DNA from: Emcibacter sp.
GTDB lineage: Bacteria; Pseudomonadota; Alphaproteobacteria; Sphingomonadales; Emcibacteraceae
Length of the DNA stretch: 64,000 nucleotides
NCBI GenBank assembly: GCA_021741205.1
Contig: JAIOYI010000009.1
Span: 40,397-104,396, forward strand
Direction: 5' to 3'
Made by a program: the position numbers and the translations under genes. The notes beneath the pieces are model-generated. The model saw only the letters and a list, made by a program, of their open reading frames with translations. It did not search any database and had not been told where the DNA came from. Shown here piece after piece: positions 28,823 to 39,260 of the stretch; the stretch's first letter is position 1; each line of letters begins with the position of its first letter.

Positions 28823-29963
28823 ATTCAACGGATAAATTACCCTTAGTCGGTTGAAGAATAACCTCCGGATTTTCACTCTCTTCCAACTGCAAAGCTTCAA
28901 TCCGTTCGGCACGGCTGGTAATTTTACGAGTGGAGGTAGAGATATGACCGATATCCTTTTCAGCTAAATTAAAATGGGTACGCAGATTATCGACCCGTTT
29001 GTCCAATCGTTCCACATCCTCCAAAAGAGTATTTACCTCCTTTTGGATGACCCCCGCCTGTTCACGCATTCTCGCATCTTTAAGCACCGCACGCACCGTA
29101 TTTAAGGTTGCCATCAAGGTTGTGGGGCTTACGATCCAGACCTTGGCTCGATAGGATTTTTCCACTACATCGGAAAAATTAGCATGGAGTTCCGCATAAA
29201 CGGCTTCGCTGGGTAAAAACATCAAGGCGGATTCCGCCGTTTCGCCGTTAATGATATATTTTTCCGAGATATCTTTCACATGCTTTAAAATATCGGCCTT
29301 AAATTGGCTTATTGCAATCTTGGTATCGCCGTCATTCTTTGCATTGCGTAAGCCGTGATAACTTTCCAAGGGGAATTTTGCATCGACAACAATAGAGCCC
29401 GGTGGATTGGGTAATTTAATCAAACAATCAGCCCGACGTCCATTGCTCATTTGTGCCTGAAAAGCATAGGCATTGGGCGGCAAAATTTGAGAAACCAAAT
29501 CCTTTAACTGAATTTCACCAAAGGCACCTCGTGCCTGTTTATTGGAGAGAATATCCTGCAATCCCACCATTTGTCCGCTTAAGGTCGTAATATTTTTTTG
29601 TGCCTCATCTATCACCGCAAGCCTCGTCCTCAGGTCACCGAGAGAATCCGTCGTGTTTTTTGTACTCTTTTCCAGACTTTCCCCCATGCGCTGACTAACC
29701 TTATCGAGCCGTTCGGCAAGGGTTCTGTTCATTTCTGCTGTTGCGTTATTGGCCTGTTCTGACATCTGGCTTAGGCGACCTTCGAGATTTGCCGTAATTT
29801 GCATCATATGCTGCATTTGGCTGCTCGCATTATGGCGGGTTTCTTCAATCTGTATGGCAAGATTTTGATGGCTATGTCTCATGCTGCGCACCAAAAAAAC
29901 GATAAACCCCAAAACGAGAACAAATCCCACACCAGCTGCAATAATGATTATTGTTTTATCCAT
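28821..29963 (-). CDS. rmuC: DNA recombination protein RmuC
   Basis: A 380-residue protein with an N-terminal membrane anchor (IIIIAAGVGFVLVLGFIVFLV), a long coiled coil (about 35-140) and the RmuC nuclease-like domain: ARGAFGEIQLKDLV, VVDAKFPLESY, and AVYAELHANFSDV. RmuC limits sequence inversions and is thought to act on DNA structures. It is convergent with the MCP gene. Confidence 0.94.
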   Translation of the reverse strand: MDKTIIIIAAGVGFVLVLGFIVFLVRSMRHSHQNLAIQIEETRHNASSQMQHMMQITANLEGRLSQMSEQANNATAEMNRTLAERLDKVSQRMGESLEKSTKNTTDSLGDLRTRLAVIDEAQKNITTLSGQMVGLQDILSNKQARGAFGEIQLKDLVSQILPPNAYAFQAQMSNGRRADCLIKLPNPPGSIVVDAKFPLESYHGLRNAKNDGDTKIAISQFKADILKHVKDISEKYIINGETAESALMFLPSEAVYAELHANFSDVVEKSYRAKVWIVSPTTLMATLNTVRAVLKDARMREQAGVIQKEVNTLLEDVERLDKRVDNLRTHFNLAEKDIGHISTSTRKITSRAERIEALQLEESENPEVILQPTKGNLSVE

Positions 29964-30077
29964 ATAACCCTCTAGGTTGCCTCAGCTTTAATTTCATCAT
30001 ATAAAAACATCATACACTTGACGATTACCTTGTATCATATTACCTACAAGGATAAAGCACAAAAAAAGATTAGAAAT

Positions 30078-30587
30078 ATGAACATACTTAACATTATAAC
30101 TGTACCGGACCCTCTATTAAAAACCGTATCTGTCCCCGTGACGGTGGTTGATGATGAACTGCGCGCCTTTATGGATGATATGTTAACCACCATGTATGCG
30201 GCTCCGGGTATTGGGCTTGCTGCCATTCAGGTTGGTCGCCCGATCCGTGTTCTTGTTATGGATATAGCAGATGAAGACGCCGAGAAAAAACCTCAATATT
30301 TCATCAATCCAGAAGTCACATGGACATCAGATGAATTGACAACCTTTAACGAGGGCTGCCTTAGCGTGCCAGATCAATATGCGGATATTGACCGTCCTGC
30401 GGAATGTAAATTGACCTATCTTGATTATCATGGCAACCCGCAAAATGTTCATGCCACGGGTCTTTTTGCCACCTGCATTCAACATGAAATAGACCATTTA
30501 AACGGTATTGTGTTCATCGATTATTTATCCTCTTTGAAAAAAACTATAGCCATCCGAAAAGTTAAAAAACTGATTAAGGAGGACTGA
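30078..30587 (+). CDS. def: Peptide deformylase
   Basis: Start at ATG 30078 (MNILNIITVPDPLL); the ORF-track start, TTG 30018, lies upstream of family homology and its TTGACG is more likely a -35 element. The 169-residue metalloenzyme removes the N-formyl group from new proteins. All three motifs are present: GIGLAAIQVG, EGCLSVP and HEIDHLNG. It heads def-fmt-truA, with a GTG start of fmt only 3 bp after its stop. Confidence 0.96.
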   Translation: MNILNIITVPDPLLKTVSVPVTVVDDELRAFMDDMLTTMYAAPGIGLAAIQVGRPIRVLVMDIADEDAEKKPQYFINPEVTWTSDELTTFNEGCLSVPDQYADIDRPAECKLTYLDYHGNPQNVHATGLFATCIQHEIDHLNGIVFIDYLSSLKKTIAIRKVKKLIKED

Positions 30588-30590
30588 GAC

Positions 30591-31508
30591 GTGCGGCTAG
30601 CCTTTATGGGAACACCAGAGTTTTCTGCGGATATCCTGCAAGCGCTTGCCCAAAGCACGCATGAAGTCGTGGCGGTTTATAGCCAACCACCCAGTCGTGC
30701 GGGACGGGGCAGACCAGAAACGCCCTCCGCTGTGCAAATATTAGCTGAGAAATTAAATATTCCCGTCCATACCCCAAAAAGCCTTAAATCACATGAGGAA
30801 CAAGAAAAATTTCGTAACCTTAATGTGGATATGGCCGTGGTGGTGGCCTATGGTCTTTTGCTGCCCAAGACTATATTGGATGCTCCAAAATATGGCTGCT
30901 TGAATATTCATGCCTCCCTTTTGCCGCGCTGGCGAGGGGCCGCACCCATACACCGTGCCATCATGGCGGGAGACACAGAAACGGGTGTTGATATTATGCT
31001 TATGGAACAGGGGCTTGATACAGGTCCTGTCATCTGGGAAGATCGCCTTCCCATTCTGCCGTCTGATACCACAGGAACACTCCATGACAAATTGAAAATA
31101 CTTGGTGCAAAGGCTATTGTTCCCGCATTAGAAGGCTTTGTTTCGGGTGGGTTAAAGCCAAAACCACAATCATCTAAGGGCGTGATCTATGCCCATAAGA
31201 TTGATAAGGCAGAAGCTAAAATTGACTGGTCAAGACCAGCCACAGAACTTCGCAATCATATTCATGGTCTAAGCCCGTTTCCCGGTGCCTATAGCATGGT
31301 GCAAGATGTCAGAATAAAGATGCTAGAGGCCAAAATTGTCGAGGGCAAAGGTAAGATCGGACACTTAATCGCAAAGCCCATGACCATTGCCTGTGGTGAT
31401 GGGCAAGCCCTGCAAATCCTTAAAGCGCAAAAGGCGGGTAAAGGCCCCATGACGACTGAGGACTTAGATCGTGGACTGCAACTCCCCCTTGGGACGATTT
31501 TTACGTGA
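30591..31508 (+). CDS. fmt: Methionyl-tRNA formyltransferase
   Basis: A 305-residue enzyme starting at GTG behind AAGGAGG. The N-terminal formyltransferase fold has FMGTPEFSADIL, and the catalytic stretch NIHASLLPRWRGAAPIHRAI contains the conserved Asn/His. The C-terminal domain begins around HGLSPFPGAYS. It formylates initiator Met-tRNA; partner of def. Confidence 0.96.
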   Translation: MRLAFMGTPEFSADILQALAQSTHEVVAVYSQPPSRAGRGRPETPSAVQILAEKLNIPVHTPKSLKSHEEQEKFRNLNVDMAVVVAYGLLLPKTILDAPKYGCLNIHASLLPRWRGAAPIHRAIMAGDTETGVDIMLMEQGLDTGPVIWEDRLPILPSDTTGTLHDKLKILGAKAIVPALEGFVSGGLKPKPQSSKGVIYAHKIDKAEAKIDWSRPATELRNHIHGLSPFPGAYSMVQDVRIKMLEAKIVEGKGKIGHLIAKPMTIACGDGQALQILKAQKAGKGPMTTEDLDRGLQLPLGTIFT

Positions 31509-32290
31509 TGGAAAATAATGCGAATAATAATGTGGAAAAGCCTATCCACCGCTATAAATTGACACTGGAATTTTTTGGAACGGGACTTGTGGGCTGGCAA
31601 AGGCAGGATATAGGACGTTCGGTGCAAAGTATACTGAGCAAAGCTGCCGAGAAATTCTGCCAAGAAAAAGTAACCTTTTATGCGGCGGGGCGTACCGATG
31701 CTGGGGTTCATGCCTGTGCTATGGTGTGTCATGTGGACTTACCCAAAGATTATTCTGATTACCGGGTGATGGATGCCTTAAATTTTCATTTAAAAGAAGA
31801 ACCCGTGTCTGTGTTAAAATCAGAAAAGGTCACAACAGATTTTCAAGCACGCTTTTCGGCCACCAAACGCTATTATCGTTATCATATTATCAATAGACGT
31901 GGCGCACCAACCATCATGGCAAATCGGGCATGGCATGTAAAAGTCCCCCTTGATACGGATTTAATGCATGAGGCAGCCCAAATTTTGGTGGGTCATCACG
32001 ACTTTACCACTTTTCGGAGTGTGGAGTGTCAATCAAAGTCACCGATCAAAACTCTAGATCAATTAGACGTTCGCCGTGACGGCGACAATATTTATATTGA
32101 TACCTCCGCACGATCATTCTTGCATCATCAGGTACGCTCCATGGTCGGTTCAATCGTCTATGTGGGACGGGGAAAATGGACAAAAGATGACTTAAAAAAA
32201 TCCCTAGAAGCACGTGACCGCAGGGCACTCGCTCATAATGCCCCGCCAGAGGGGCTATATTTCATGGCTGTTGATTATCCTGAAGAATAA
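31508..32290 (+). CDS. truA: tRNA pseudouridine(38-40) synthase TruA
   Basis: A 260-residue synthase with the catalytic Asp in AAGRTDAGVHA, and SFLHHQVRSMVG near the C-terminus. ATG 31508 overlaps the fmt stop by one base; GTG 31505 is also possible. It modifies the anticodon stem-loop of many tRNAs. Third gene of def-fmt-truA. Confidence 0.95.
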   Translation: MENNANNNVEKPIHRYKLTLEFFGTGLVGWQRQDIGRSVQSILSKAAEKFCQEKVTFYAAGRTDAGVHACAMVCHVDLPKDYSDYRVMDALNFHLKEEPVSVLKSEKVTTDFQARFSATKRYYRYHIINRRGAPTIMANRAWHVKVPLDTDLMHEAAQILVGHHDFTTFRSVECQSKSPIKTLDQLDVRRDGDNIYIDTSARSFLHHQVRSMVGSIVYVGRGKWTKDDLKKSLEARDRRALAHNAPPEGLYFMAVDYPEE

Positions 32291-32310
32291 CAATTTCACA
32301 ATTTGGATCA

Positions 32311-32661
32311 TCACCACTTATGAAAAACAAAAAAAGCACCTGCCATAATAAGAAAAAATCCAACGAAATGATTCCAATTTAGAGGCTCCCCAAGATAATA
32401 AATAGAAAAAATAGCAAATACCAATAGTGTGATGACTTCCTGAATGGTTTTTAGTTCCGCGGCACTGAAATAACCATGTCCTATACGGTTAGCCGGAACT
32501 TGGAAGCAATATTCAAAAAGAGCTATTCCCCAACTGAGCAATATTACAATAATAAGAGAAGATGCCTTGAATTTCAAATGACCATACCATGCAAATGTCA
32601 TGAAAATATTTGAAAGAATAAGTAACCCTATTGTCATGAAAGGTATAGGAATGCTATTCAT
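32311..32661 (-). CDS. DMT family membrane protein (DUF486)
   Basis: A 116-residue protein with four transmembrane helices and the family motif ALFEYCFQVPANRIGHGYFSAAELKTIQEV (quoted here for its first part, EYCFQVPANRIG). It is a small drug/metabolite-superfamily member of unknown substrate. The length is full for the family. Confidence 0.9.
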   Translation of the reverse strand: MNSIPIPFMTIGLLILSNIFMTFAWYGHLKFKASSLIIVILLSWGIALFEYCFQVPANRIGHGYFSAAELKTIQEVITLLVFAIFSIYYLGEPLNWNHFVGFFLIMAGAFFVFHKW

Positions 32662-32718
32662 AATTTTCCTGTAATGTTAAGTTCTGCTAGTGTTATTATA
32701 ACCGTCCCAAAATAGTAA

Positions 32719-33297
32719 TCAAAAAATCCTTATGATGATCTGCATCATCGTAAGGGCGAACAGAGCCTTAAAGGCCATTGCACCAAAGGCAAGCCATCCA
32801 CTGATCTTTAAGGAATGCTTGAACAAAAACCACGTTACATATAATTCCAGATAGATGGCCACCGCCATAACCCCAAACGTCCCCATATCTGGCGGCAAAA
32901 TGCCTCTTGTGATTAATACCGATAAGGGCAGAATAATATAATTGGCAATGACCCACAGCCAATTATGGGCAATAATCATATTAGAATAATAGGTATCAAT
33001 TTTCAAAAATCGTGTGAAGAATATCATACCCACAGCGATCAGCGGCAATCGTAAAATAAAATCAATGATATGGGCTGTTCTTGAAATGATATGGCCCTGT
33101 TCAACCGCCAGATCATAACTTACACTGAGACTCAGGAGAAATATGGGTGCAACAAGAGCAATGGCCCAAAAGGATTTCCAAAACCCATCCGCAGATTTAT
33201 CAAAATAATCCATACCCTTCGGATTTAGCTTGATAATCTCCCATGCCCCTTTCAGGGATCGCATAAAATAATTAATCAGCTGATTTTCCTTTTCCAT
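32719..33297 (-). CDS. Uncharacterised polytopic membrane protein
   Basis: A 192-residue protein from ATG 33297 (GTG 33300 adds one residue). A cytoplasmic N-terminus of about 40 residues (KGAWEIIKLNPKGMDYF) is followed by about five hydrophobic segments. I do not recognise a named family; an alphaproteobacterial Yip1-like or transporter-like fold is possible. It begins 4 bp after dapE and so is probably the last gene of the dapD-dapE transcript. Confidence 0.82.
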   Translation of the reverse strand: MEKENQLINYFMRSLKGAWEIIKLNPKGMDYFDKSADGFWKSFWAIALVAPIFLLSLSVSYDLAVEQGHIISRTAHIIDFILRLPLIAVGMIFFTRFLKIDTYYSNMIIAHNWLWVIANYIILPLSVLITRGILPPDMGTFGVMAVAIYLELYVTWFLFKHSLKISGWLAFGAMAFKALFALTMMQIIIRIF

Positions 33298-33301
33298 CAC
33301 A

Positions 33302-34447
33302 TTACTCTTTAAAAAAGGCCATTAAAATTTCATGGTAGATTCTGGTCAATTGCATAAGGTCATCAATGACGACACATTCATCCACCTTATGCATGGTTTT
33401 ATTAACCAACCCGAACTCTACCACAGGACAATAATTTTTGATAAAACGAGCATCCGATGTGCCGCCCGATGTGCTGAGCTCTATGTCATGACCCGTGGCT
33501 TTTTTTACAGCATCGCAAATAATATTGCTTAATCTTCCCGGAAGTGTGAGAAAAGCATCCCCAGATGACTTCATCTCTAGGCTATAATCGCCGCCCACAT
33601 TGTCACAGACAGATCTTATCCAACGCTGCAAACCCTCATTCGTCTGTTCATTGTTAAAGCGGATATTAAAACGAGCCACAACCTCTGCTGGAATGATATT
33701 GCTTGCGGTATTACCCACGTCAATAGATACTATTTCCAAATTTGAGGGTTGAAAATGGTCGTTACCCTCATCCAATTTATGGCTGATAAGACCGTCAAGC
33801 ATTCTCACCAAACGGGGGATCGGATTATCCGCCAAATGCGGATAAGCCACATGACCTTGGCAGCCTTTGACGGTCAAAACACTGTTCAGACTGCCCCGTC
33901 TCCCAATCTTTGCCATGTCGCCAATATGGGTGGGATTTGTGGGCTCCCCCACCAAACAATAATCCAGTTTCTCACCTTGTGCGACAAGCCAGTCCAACAT
34001 TTTTATGGTGCCATTTACGGCGGGGCCTTCTTCATCTCCTGTAATAAGGAAACTGATTGATCCTTGAAATTTCTCTTTATTTTCAATGAATTCGGACACA
34101 GCAGACACAAAGGCCGCAATAGCCCCCTTCATATCCGAAGCTCCCCGTCCATAAAGAATTCCGTCCTTTATGTTTCCTGCAAAGGGGTCGTTTTGCCATT
34201 GTGCCTTATTCCCCACTGGCACCACATCAGTATGGCCTGCAAAACAAAAATTGGGGGCTTTAGTGCCAAGACGGGCATAAAGATTATCGATCGCATCTTC
34301 CCCCTCCTGCTCGAAGGGCAGACGTGTACAAACAAAGCCCAAATCTTCCAGTGCCACCTGCAAAACATCCAAAGCGCCTGCATCATTTGGCGTGATACTC
34401 GGACAACGGATTAAAGCTTGCGTTAATGTTACGGGGTCTAGAATCAT
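33302..34447 (-). CDS. dapE: Succinyl-diaminopimelate desuccinylase
   Basis: A 381-residue M20 zinc enzyme that removes succinate from N-succinyl-LL-diaminopimelate in lysine and cell-wall synthesis. [12 protein letters not shown] and [11 protein letters not shown] hold the first metal ligands, GDEEGPA the catalytic Glu pair, and [10 protein letters not shown] the C-terminal region. It is 6 bp downstream of dapD. Confidence 0.96.
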   Translation of the reverse strand: MILDPVTLTQALIRCPSITPNDAGALDVLQVALEDLGFVCTRLPFEQEGEDAIDNLYARLGTKAPNFCFAGHTDVVPVGNKAQWQNDPFAGNIKDGILYGRGASDMKGAIAAFVSAVSEFIENKEKFQGSISFLITGDEEGPAVNGTIKMLDWLVAQGEKLDYCLVGEPTNPTHIGDMAKIGRRGSLNSVLTVKGCQGHVAYPHLADNPIPRLVRMLDGLISHKLDEGNDHFQPSNLEIVSIDVGNTASNIIPAEVVARFNIRFNNEQTNEGLQRWIRSVCDNVGGDYSLEMKSSGDAFLTLPGRLSNIICDAVKKATGHDIELSTSGGTSDARFIKNYCPVVEFGLVNKTMHKVDECVVIDDLMQLTRIYHEILMAFFKE

Positions 34448-34453
34448 TAAATA

Positions 34454-35299
34454 TTAATCTCTCAACAGCTCATTAATTGATGTTTTAGAACGGGTGCGCG
34501 CATCCACACGCTTTACAATAACGGCGGCATAAAGACTTGGACCTGCGGATCCATCGGGCAAGGGCTTGCCTGGTAAACTACCTGATACAACCACGCTATA
34601 GCTTGGCACCCGACCCATAAAAATTTCACCTGTTTCACGGTCAATAATTTTAGTGGACGCACCAATATAAACGCCCATGCTTAGCACGGAACCTTCTTCA
34701 ATAATGACACCCTCAGCAACCTCTGAACGTGCGCCAATGAAACAATTATCCTCGATAATAACGGGGCCGGCCTGCAATGGTTCTAAGACGCCGCCAATAC
34801 CAACACCGCCCGATAAATGCACATTTTTCCCAATCTGAGCGCAGGAACCAACCGTTGTCCATGTATCAACCATCGTACCACGATCAACATAGGCTCCAAG
34901 ATTAACAAAAGACGGCATCAATACAGCCCCCGGAGCAATAAAGGCTGAATGACGCACAACCGCACTTGGTACCGCCCGAAATCCTGCAGCATCAAACCTT
35001 GCCTTGTCCCAGCCTTCAAACTTTGACGGCACTTTATCGTACCAATTTGCATTGTCACCCGGAGCCCCCTTGATAATTGCCATATCATTCAAACGAAAAG
35101 ATAATAAAACCGCCTTTTTCAGCCATTGATGAACCACCCACACACCATTTTCTTTTGAGGCAACGCGGGCCTGACCACTATCCAAAAGATCAAGCGCATG
35201 CATAACAGCCTCTCTCACCTCTCCTTGTCTTTTTGAGTTGATTTCTGACTGGTTTTCCCAGGCCTGATTAATTGTGTTTTCCAATGACTGATCAATCAT
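34454..35299 (-). CDS. dapD: Tetrahydrodipicolinate N-succinyltransferase
   Basis: A 281-residue left-handed beta-helix acyltransferase with hexapeptide repeats ([31 protein letters not shown]). It adds succinyl to tetrahydrodipicolinate, the step two before DapE. Normal length. It is cotranscribed with dapE. Confidence 0.96.
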   Translation of the reverse strand: MIDQSLENTINQAWENQSEINSKRQGEVREAVMHALDLLDSGQARVASKENGVWVVHQWLKKAVLLSFRLNDMAIIKGAPGDNANWYDKVPSKFEGWDKARFDAAGFRAVPSAVVRHSAFIAPGAVLMPSFVNLGAYVDRGTMVDTWTTVGSCAQIGKNVHLSGGVGIGGVLEPLQAGPVIIEDNCFIGARSEVAEGVIIEEGSVLSMGVYIGASTKIIDRETGEIFMGRVPSYSVVVSGSLPGKPLPDGSAGPSLYAAVIVKRVDARTRSKTSINELLRD

Positions 35300-35363
35300 A
35301 TATCTTCCTGTTACGTAATTATATTGTTAATTTTTTTCGACAATACTGATTAGCCAAGAACTG

Positions 35364-36026
35364 TCAATCTTTTACCAGATTTTTCAGCCAATCCGCCAAA
35401 TTTGGCACTTTATAGTCTATAAATTTATGCTCCAAACCTTCGGATGACCATTTATGATCCGTTTCAACCCAAACGGTTTTCATACCCATCTTGCTCGCTG
35501 GTATAAGATTACGGGCAATATCTTCAACCATAACAGCGCATTTTGGATCTATGCCCATATCCGAAACCATTTTGTGATAACTCTCAGGGTCAGGTTTAGG
35601 ATTGAACTCCGCCGATTTAATATCAAAGATATCCTCAAATATTCCCTCTAGCCCTATTTTGTCCACAACCTTCATCGTATAATCACGGGATGCGTTGGTA
35701 TAAATAAATTTTGTGCCACGTAATTTCTTGATAGATTTTATTAAATCATCATTTTTCTGCAAAACATCAAAATTAATATCATGGACATAATCCAGAAAAT
35801 CATGAGGTGGAATGTTATGTTCCATCATTAACCCCTTGAGAGTCGTGCCGTAAGTCATAAAATACTGCTTTTGCAGATTTTTTGCCGCATCATAAGGTAA
35901 ATTAAATTTTTCCGAAATAAATAGTCCCATGCGCCTATCTACCTGAGAAAAAAGGTTATTTTCCGCAGGATACAAAGTATTATCCAGATCAAAAATCCAA
36001 TAATCCGTCTTGTTCAGTTCTATCAT
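35364..36026 (-). CDS. HAD-family pyrimidine 5'-nucleotidase
   Basis: A 220-residue HAD hydrolase with motif I FDLDNTLYP, motif II YTNAS, and motif III/IV PKPDPESY ... MVEDIARNL. The DLDNTLYP variant and overall layout are those of the pyrimidine 5'-nucleotidase (SDT1-like) group. It lies upstream of dapD in the same direction, an order common in alphaproteobacteria. Confidence 0.9.
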   Translation of the reverse strand: MIELNKTDYWIFDLDNTLYPAENNLFSQVDRRMGLFISEKFNLPYDAAKNLQKQYFMTYGTTLKGLMMEHNIPPHDFLDYVHDINFDVLQKNDDLIKSIKKLRGTKFIYTNASRDYTMKVVDKIGLEGIFEDIFDIKSAEFNPKPDPESYHKMVSDMGIDPKCAVMVEDIARNLIPASKMGMKTVWVETDHKWSSEGLEHKFIDYKVPNLADWLKNLVKD

Positions 36027-36117
36027 ATTAAAAATACAGTTCCTGTTGTTTTTTATGATTTAATAAACTTCTTGTTAAGGCTCAGTCGTTAAAATAGTAC
36101 CAGCAGTAACATCAAAC

Positions 36118-37932
36118 TTGAGTATACGAAATATGGAATCCAATATTGCACGTATATTGTTAAATAATAGCAACAGTAACAATAACAACAAGAAGAACAT
36201 TACACAGAATCAAATTCTCCCCGCCCTTTGTCAATTTAATCCATCCGTGATGATTGACATGTTCCCGGGGCCTGCTGTGTTGGTGGATGGTGATATGAAT
36301 ATTCATCATTACAATGTTTTTGGCAAATGTCTGCTTGGTTCCATCAACAATAAAGAAACCTTATTGCAAAGTATGGTTTTAAGATGTCTTTCCAACAATT
36401 GTCCGGATACACAAAAAACAACGCTCGATAACAGTGACGGATTGCGTCACTATGATCTTTATGCCTTCCCCATCAAACAAGAACAGACGAATCAGCCTAA
36501 CATGGTTTTTTTGTTTGGACGGGAAACCACCATAGAAAATAATCTCACCAATGCACTTGTCGATTCCCGACAAATGTTCAAGGATTTAGTGAGCTGCTCA
36601 ACTGATTTTTCTTGGGAAACGGATAATAAAGGGAATTTCATTTATGTATCCCCCAAAGGAATTCTTGGTTATACCGCCTATGAACTTAATGGTAAAAATT
36701 CTTATGAAATGATTGTGGGCGGCAATGAAAACAATCCCTTTGATACCATGGATAAAGTTAATGACATGGAGCTATGGCTTAAGCGTTCTGATGGTTCAAT
36801 GGCCTGTCTTTTGGTTTCTGCTGTTCCCGTATTAGACAATCGGGCCATGTGGCAAGGTGCGCGGGGCGTATGCCGTGATATTACCCATATTCGTGAGCGT
36901 GAGGCCATTTTACGCCGCACCCAAAGACGAGAACATGTTTTGGGTAAAATTGTCTCAAATATCCGTGATATGGCAACGCCTGCCACAATGCTAGAAAATA
37001 CAATGACGGCCACATTAGAAGGGATCGATGCCGATTACTGCTGCATTATACAAAAAAAACATCAACCCGATGGCCATTTTAAGGCAGAAATAAAACATCA
37101 CAAGGGACCTTCAATAGAAGACGGCCTCCGTGAAGAACTTTGCCAAAAGGCTGTTTGTCGCTGGTCGGATACAAAAACCCAAAAACAAAAGACAGAAGTC
37201 ATTCAAATTGGGCGATATCGCATATTAATGGGTATTACCAATCATCATGGGATATGCAATGGCGCCATTTTTCTCATTCGTGCTATTAAAACAAATCATA
37301 AAAAAAATGATCTGAAACATGACGAATGGCAAGAAAATGAAAAACATTTATTTACGGGAATAACCAATCATCTCGGTATTGCCCTTGAACAGATAACAAC
37401 CCACGAAGAGCTGGAAAAACTTGCTACCACAGATGAATTGACAGGACTTCTTAACCGAAGAGCTTTTAATCAGGAAGCAACGAAACGGATATTGCATCAA
37501 AAAAGAAGCCAAAAAACTGGGGCATTATTTTATATTGATCTGGATAATTTTAAAAATGTGAATGATACAAAAGGACACGCCCAAGGCGACGAAATTCTTG
37601 TAGAAATTTCCAAAATAATCTCTGAAAGCACTCGTATCGGTGATTATGCAGCCCGCATAGGCGGTGATGAATTTTCTATCTGGCTTGATGATATCTCAGA
37701 AAAAGATGCCCTTTTGAAAGCCCATAATTTTGTTGCCGCTGGATCACGTTTAGCGCTTCTTGCGGATGTCTCTGGACCGCAACTATCCGTGTCAGTTGGC
37801 ATTGCTATAAGCAATCCAAAAGATAACAACACATTGAAAGATTTAATGGAAAATGCTGATAGCGCCTTATATCAGGCAAAATCCGCTGGCAAAGCATCCT
37901 ACGTTATATATCAGCAAGATAACCATAGCTAA
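36118..37932 (+). CDS. PAS-GAF-GGDEF diguanylate cyclase
   Basis: A 604-residue soluble protein from TTG 36118 (ATG 36133 is the alternative start). A first PAS-like region (about 40-140) is followed by a PAS domain (about 155-265, SCSTDFSWETDNKGNFIYVSP), a GAF-like domain (about 280-430) and a GGDEF domain (about 440-600). The active site is intact (IGGDEF) with a product-inhibition site RIGD five residues before it. It should make cyclic di-GMP. The N-terminus holds an Asn-rich run (SNSNNNNKKN). No EAL domain. Confidence 0.93.
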   Translation: MSIRNMESNIARILLNNSNSNNNNKKNITQNQILPALCQFNPSVMIDMFPGPAVLVDGDMNIHHYNVFGKCLLGSINNKETLLQSMVLRCLSNNCPDTQKTTLDNSDGLRHYDLYAFPIKQEQTNQPNMVFLFGRETTIENNLTNALVDSRQMFKDLVSCSTDFSWETDNKGNFIYVSPKGILGYTAYELNGKNSYEMIVGGNENNPFDTMDKVNDMELWLKRSDGSMACLLVSAVPVLDNRAMWQGARGVCRDITHIREREAILRRTQRREHVLGKIVSNIRDMATPATMLENTMTATLEGIDADYCCIIQKKHQPDGHFKAEIKHHKGPSIEDGLREELCQKAVCRWSDTKTQKQKTEVIQIGRYRILMGITNHHGICNGAIFLIRAIKTNHKKNDLKHDEWQENEKHLFTGITNHLGIALEQITTHEELEKLATTDELTGLLNRRAFNQEATKRILHQKRSQKTGALFYIDLDNFKNVNDTKGHAQGDEILVEISKIISESTRIGDYAARIGGDEFSIWLDDISEKDALLKAHNFVAAGSRLALLADVSGPQLSVSVGIAISNPKDNNTLKDLMENADSALYQAKSAGKASYVIYQQDNHS

Positions 37933-37986
37933 AATCGGAAAAGATAAAATTGACGCACCATAATAGCAAAAACAAGGTACTATCTA

Positions 37987-39249
37987 ATGCTTAAAACGAT
38001 TTTTAAAAACTTAATTGGCAGTTCTGATAAGCAATATTCTTATGAGGAAGCCAAAGATGCTTTAGAGAAGAAAAAAAATCCCGATAAAATCGCTCTTGCA
38101 GAAAATAAAAATACAAAACCTGAAATTCTCTATTATTTGGCTTCAGATAAGTCGGTCAAAATTCGTCGAAAAATTGCCACCAATACAAATACGCCTATTC
38201 AGGCCGATAGTATTTTAGCAGAAGATAAAGATACAGAGGTTCGCCAAGAACTCGCTCGAAAAATATCGCGCATGTTGCCAGACCTTGCCGACAATGAAAT
38301 TACGATGATTAGAGAGCGGGCGATCAAAATTCTGGAAACCTTGGCCAATGACCAACTCCCCGGTGTCCGTCGAATTTTATCCGAAGAATTAAAAACATTC
38401 GACTGCGTCCCAAAACATATCATTATGCGACTTGCAGAAGACAGCGATTTAAACGTTTGCGCCCCAATTCTGGAATATTCGCCCCTACTCAGCACCGAAG
38501 ACCTTAAAGAAATTATCGCCATCACAACCGTTGACGGTGCCCTCAAAGCCATTGCCAAAAGAGCATATGTTGATGAAGAAGTCTCTGATGCGATTTCATC
38601 GTCACTCGACATTCCCGCGGTAGCAACCCTTCTGGCCAATAAAAATGCCCAAATCAGAGAGAGCACCCTTGATGCCATCATTAATCAGGCAACAGAAATA
38701 GAGGAACTTCATCATCCTTTAGCCACCAGACCAAATTTGTCAATTCGTGCCATCAAACGCATTGCGAGTTTTGTTGCCTCGGCGCTCGTGAACCATATGA
38801 TCACGTCCTATAATCTTGATCAGGATATGGCCAAAGAAATTCTTGAACGCGTTCAGCTGCGCATAAAGAAAAACAAGGAAGAAGATGAAGATTCAGACAC
38901 CCTCGCCAAACATGCTCAGGATTTCTATAATCAGGGTTTGCTGGATGATACCTTCATTGAAAATACAATCAATAATAGGCAAAGGGAATTGCTGTTTCAT
39001 TGCCTGTCTCAGATGTCAAAGATGCCCATAGAATCAGTACGCAAAATCTTCACGAGCAAAAAGGCGAGAAGAGTGGTGGCACTGGCTTGGCGTTGCGAAT
39101 TGAGCATGCGAACAGCCCTTAAAATGCAACAAGAAATAGGCTGTATTCTGACAAGTCAGGTTCTGCACGCAAAGGGCGGATGTGATTATCCTCTGTCCAA
39201 GGCGGAAATGGAATATGATCTGGCATTATATGATGGCGGTAATAATTAA
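37987..39249 (+). CDS. DUF2336 domain protein
   Basis: A 420-residue, largely helical protein with HEAT-like repeats (EILYYLASDKSVKIRRKIA; DKDTEVRQELARKI) typical of the alphaproteobacterial DUF2336 family. Function is unknown; members often occur beside PAS or cyclic di-GMP genes, as here, 54 bp after the cyclase. Confidence 0.88.
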   Translation: MLKTIFKNLIGSSDKQYSYEEAKDALEKKKNPDKIALAENKNTKPEILYYLASDKSVKIRRKIATNTNTPIQADSILAEDKDTEVRQELARKISRMLPDLADNEITMIRERAIKILETLANDQLPGVRRILSEELKTFDCVPKHIIMRLAEDSDLNVCAPILEYSPLLSTEDLKEIIAITTVDGALKAIAKRAYVDEEVSDAISSSLDIPAVATLLANKNAQIRESTLDAIINQATEIEELHHPLATRPNLSIRAIKRIASFVASALVNHMITSYNLDQDMAKEILERVQLRIKKNKEEDEDSDTLAKHAQDFYNQGLLDDTFIENTINNRQRELLFHCLSQMSKMPIESVRKIFTSKKARRVVALAWRCELSMRTALKMQQEIGCILTSQVLHAKGGCDYPLSKAEMEYDLALYDGGNN

Positions 39250-39260
39250 ATCACCTGTGT

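Noticed and set aside
30018-30077. 20-residue extension of peptide deformylase
   Set aside because: The TTGACG there looks like a promoter element, and deformylase homology starts at 30078.
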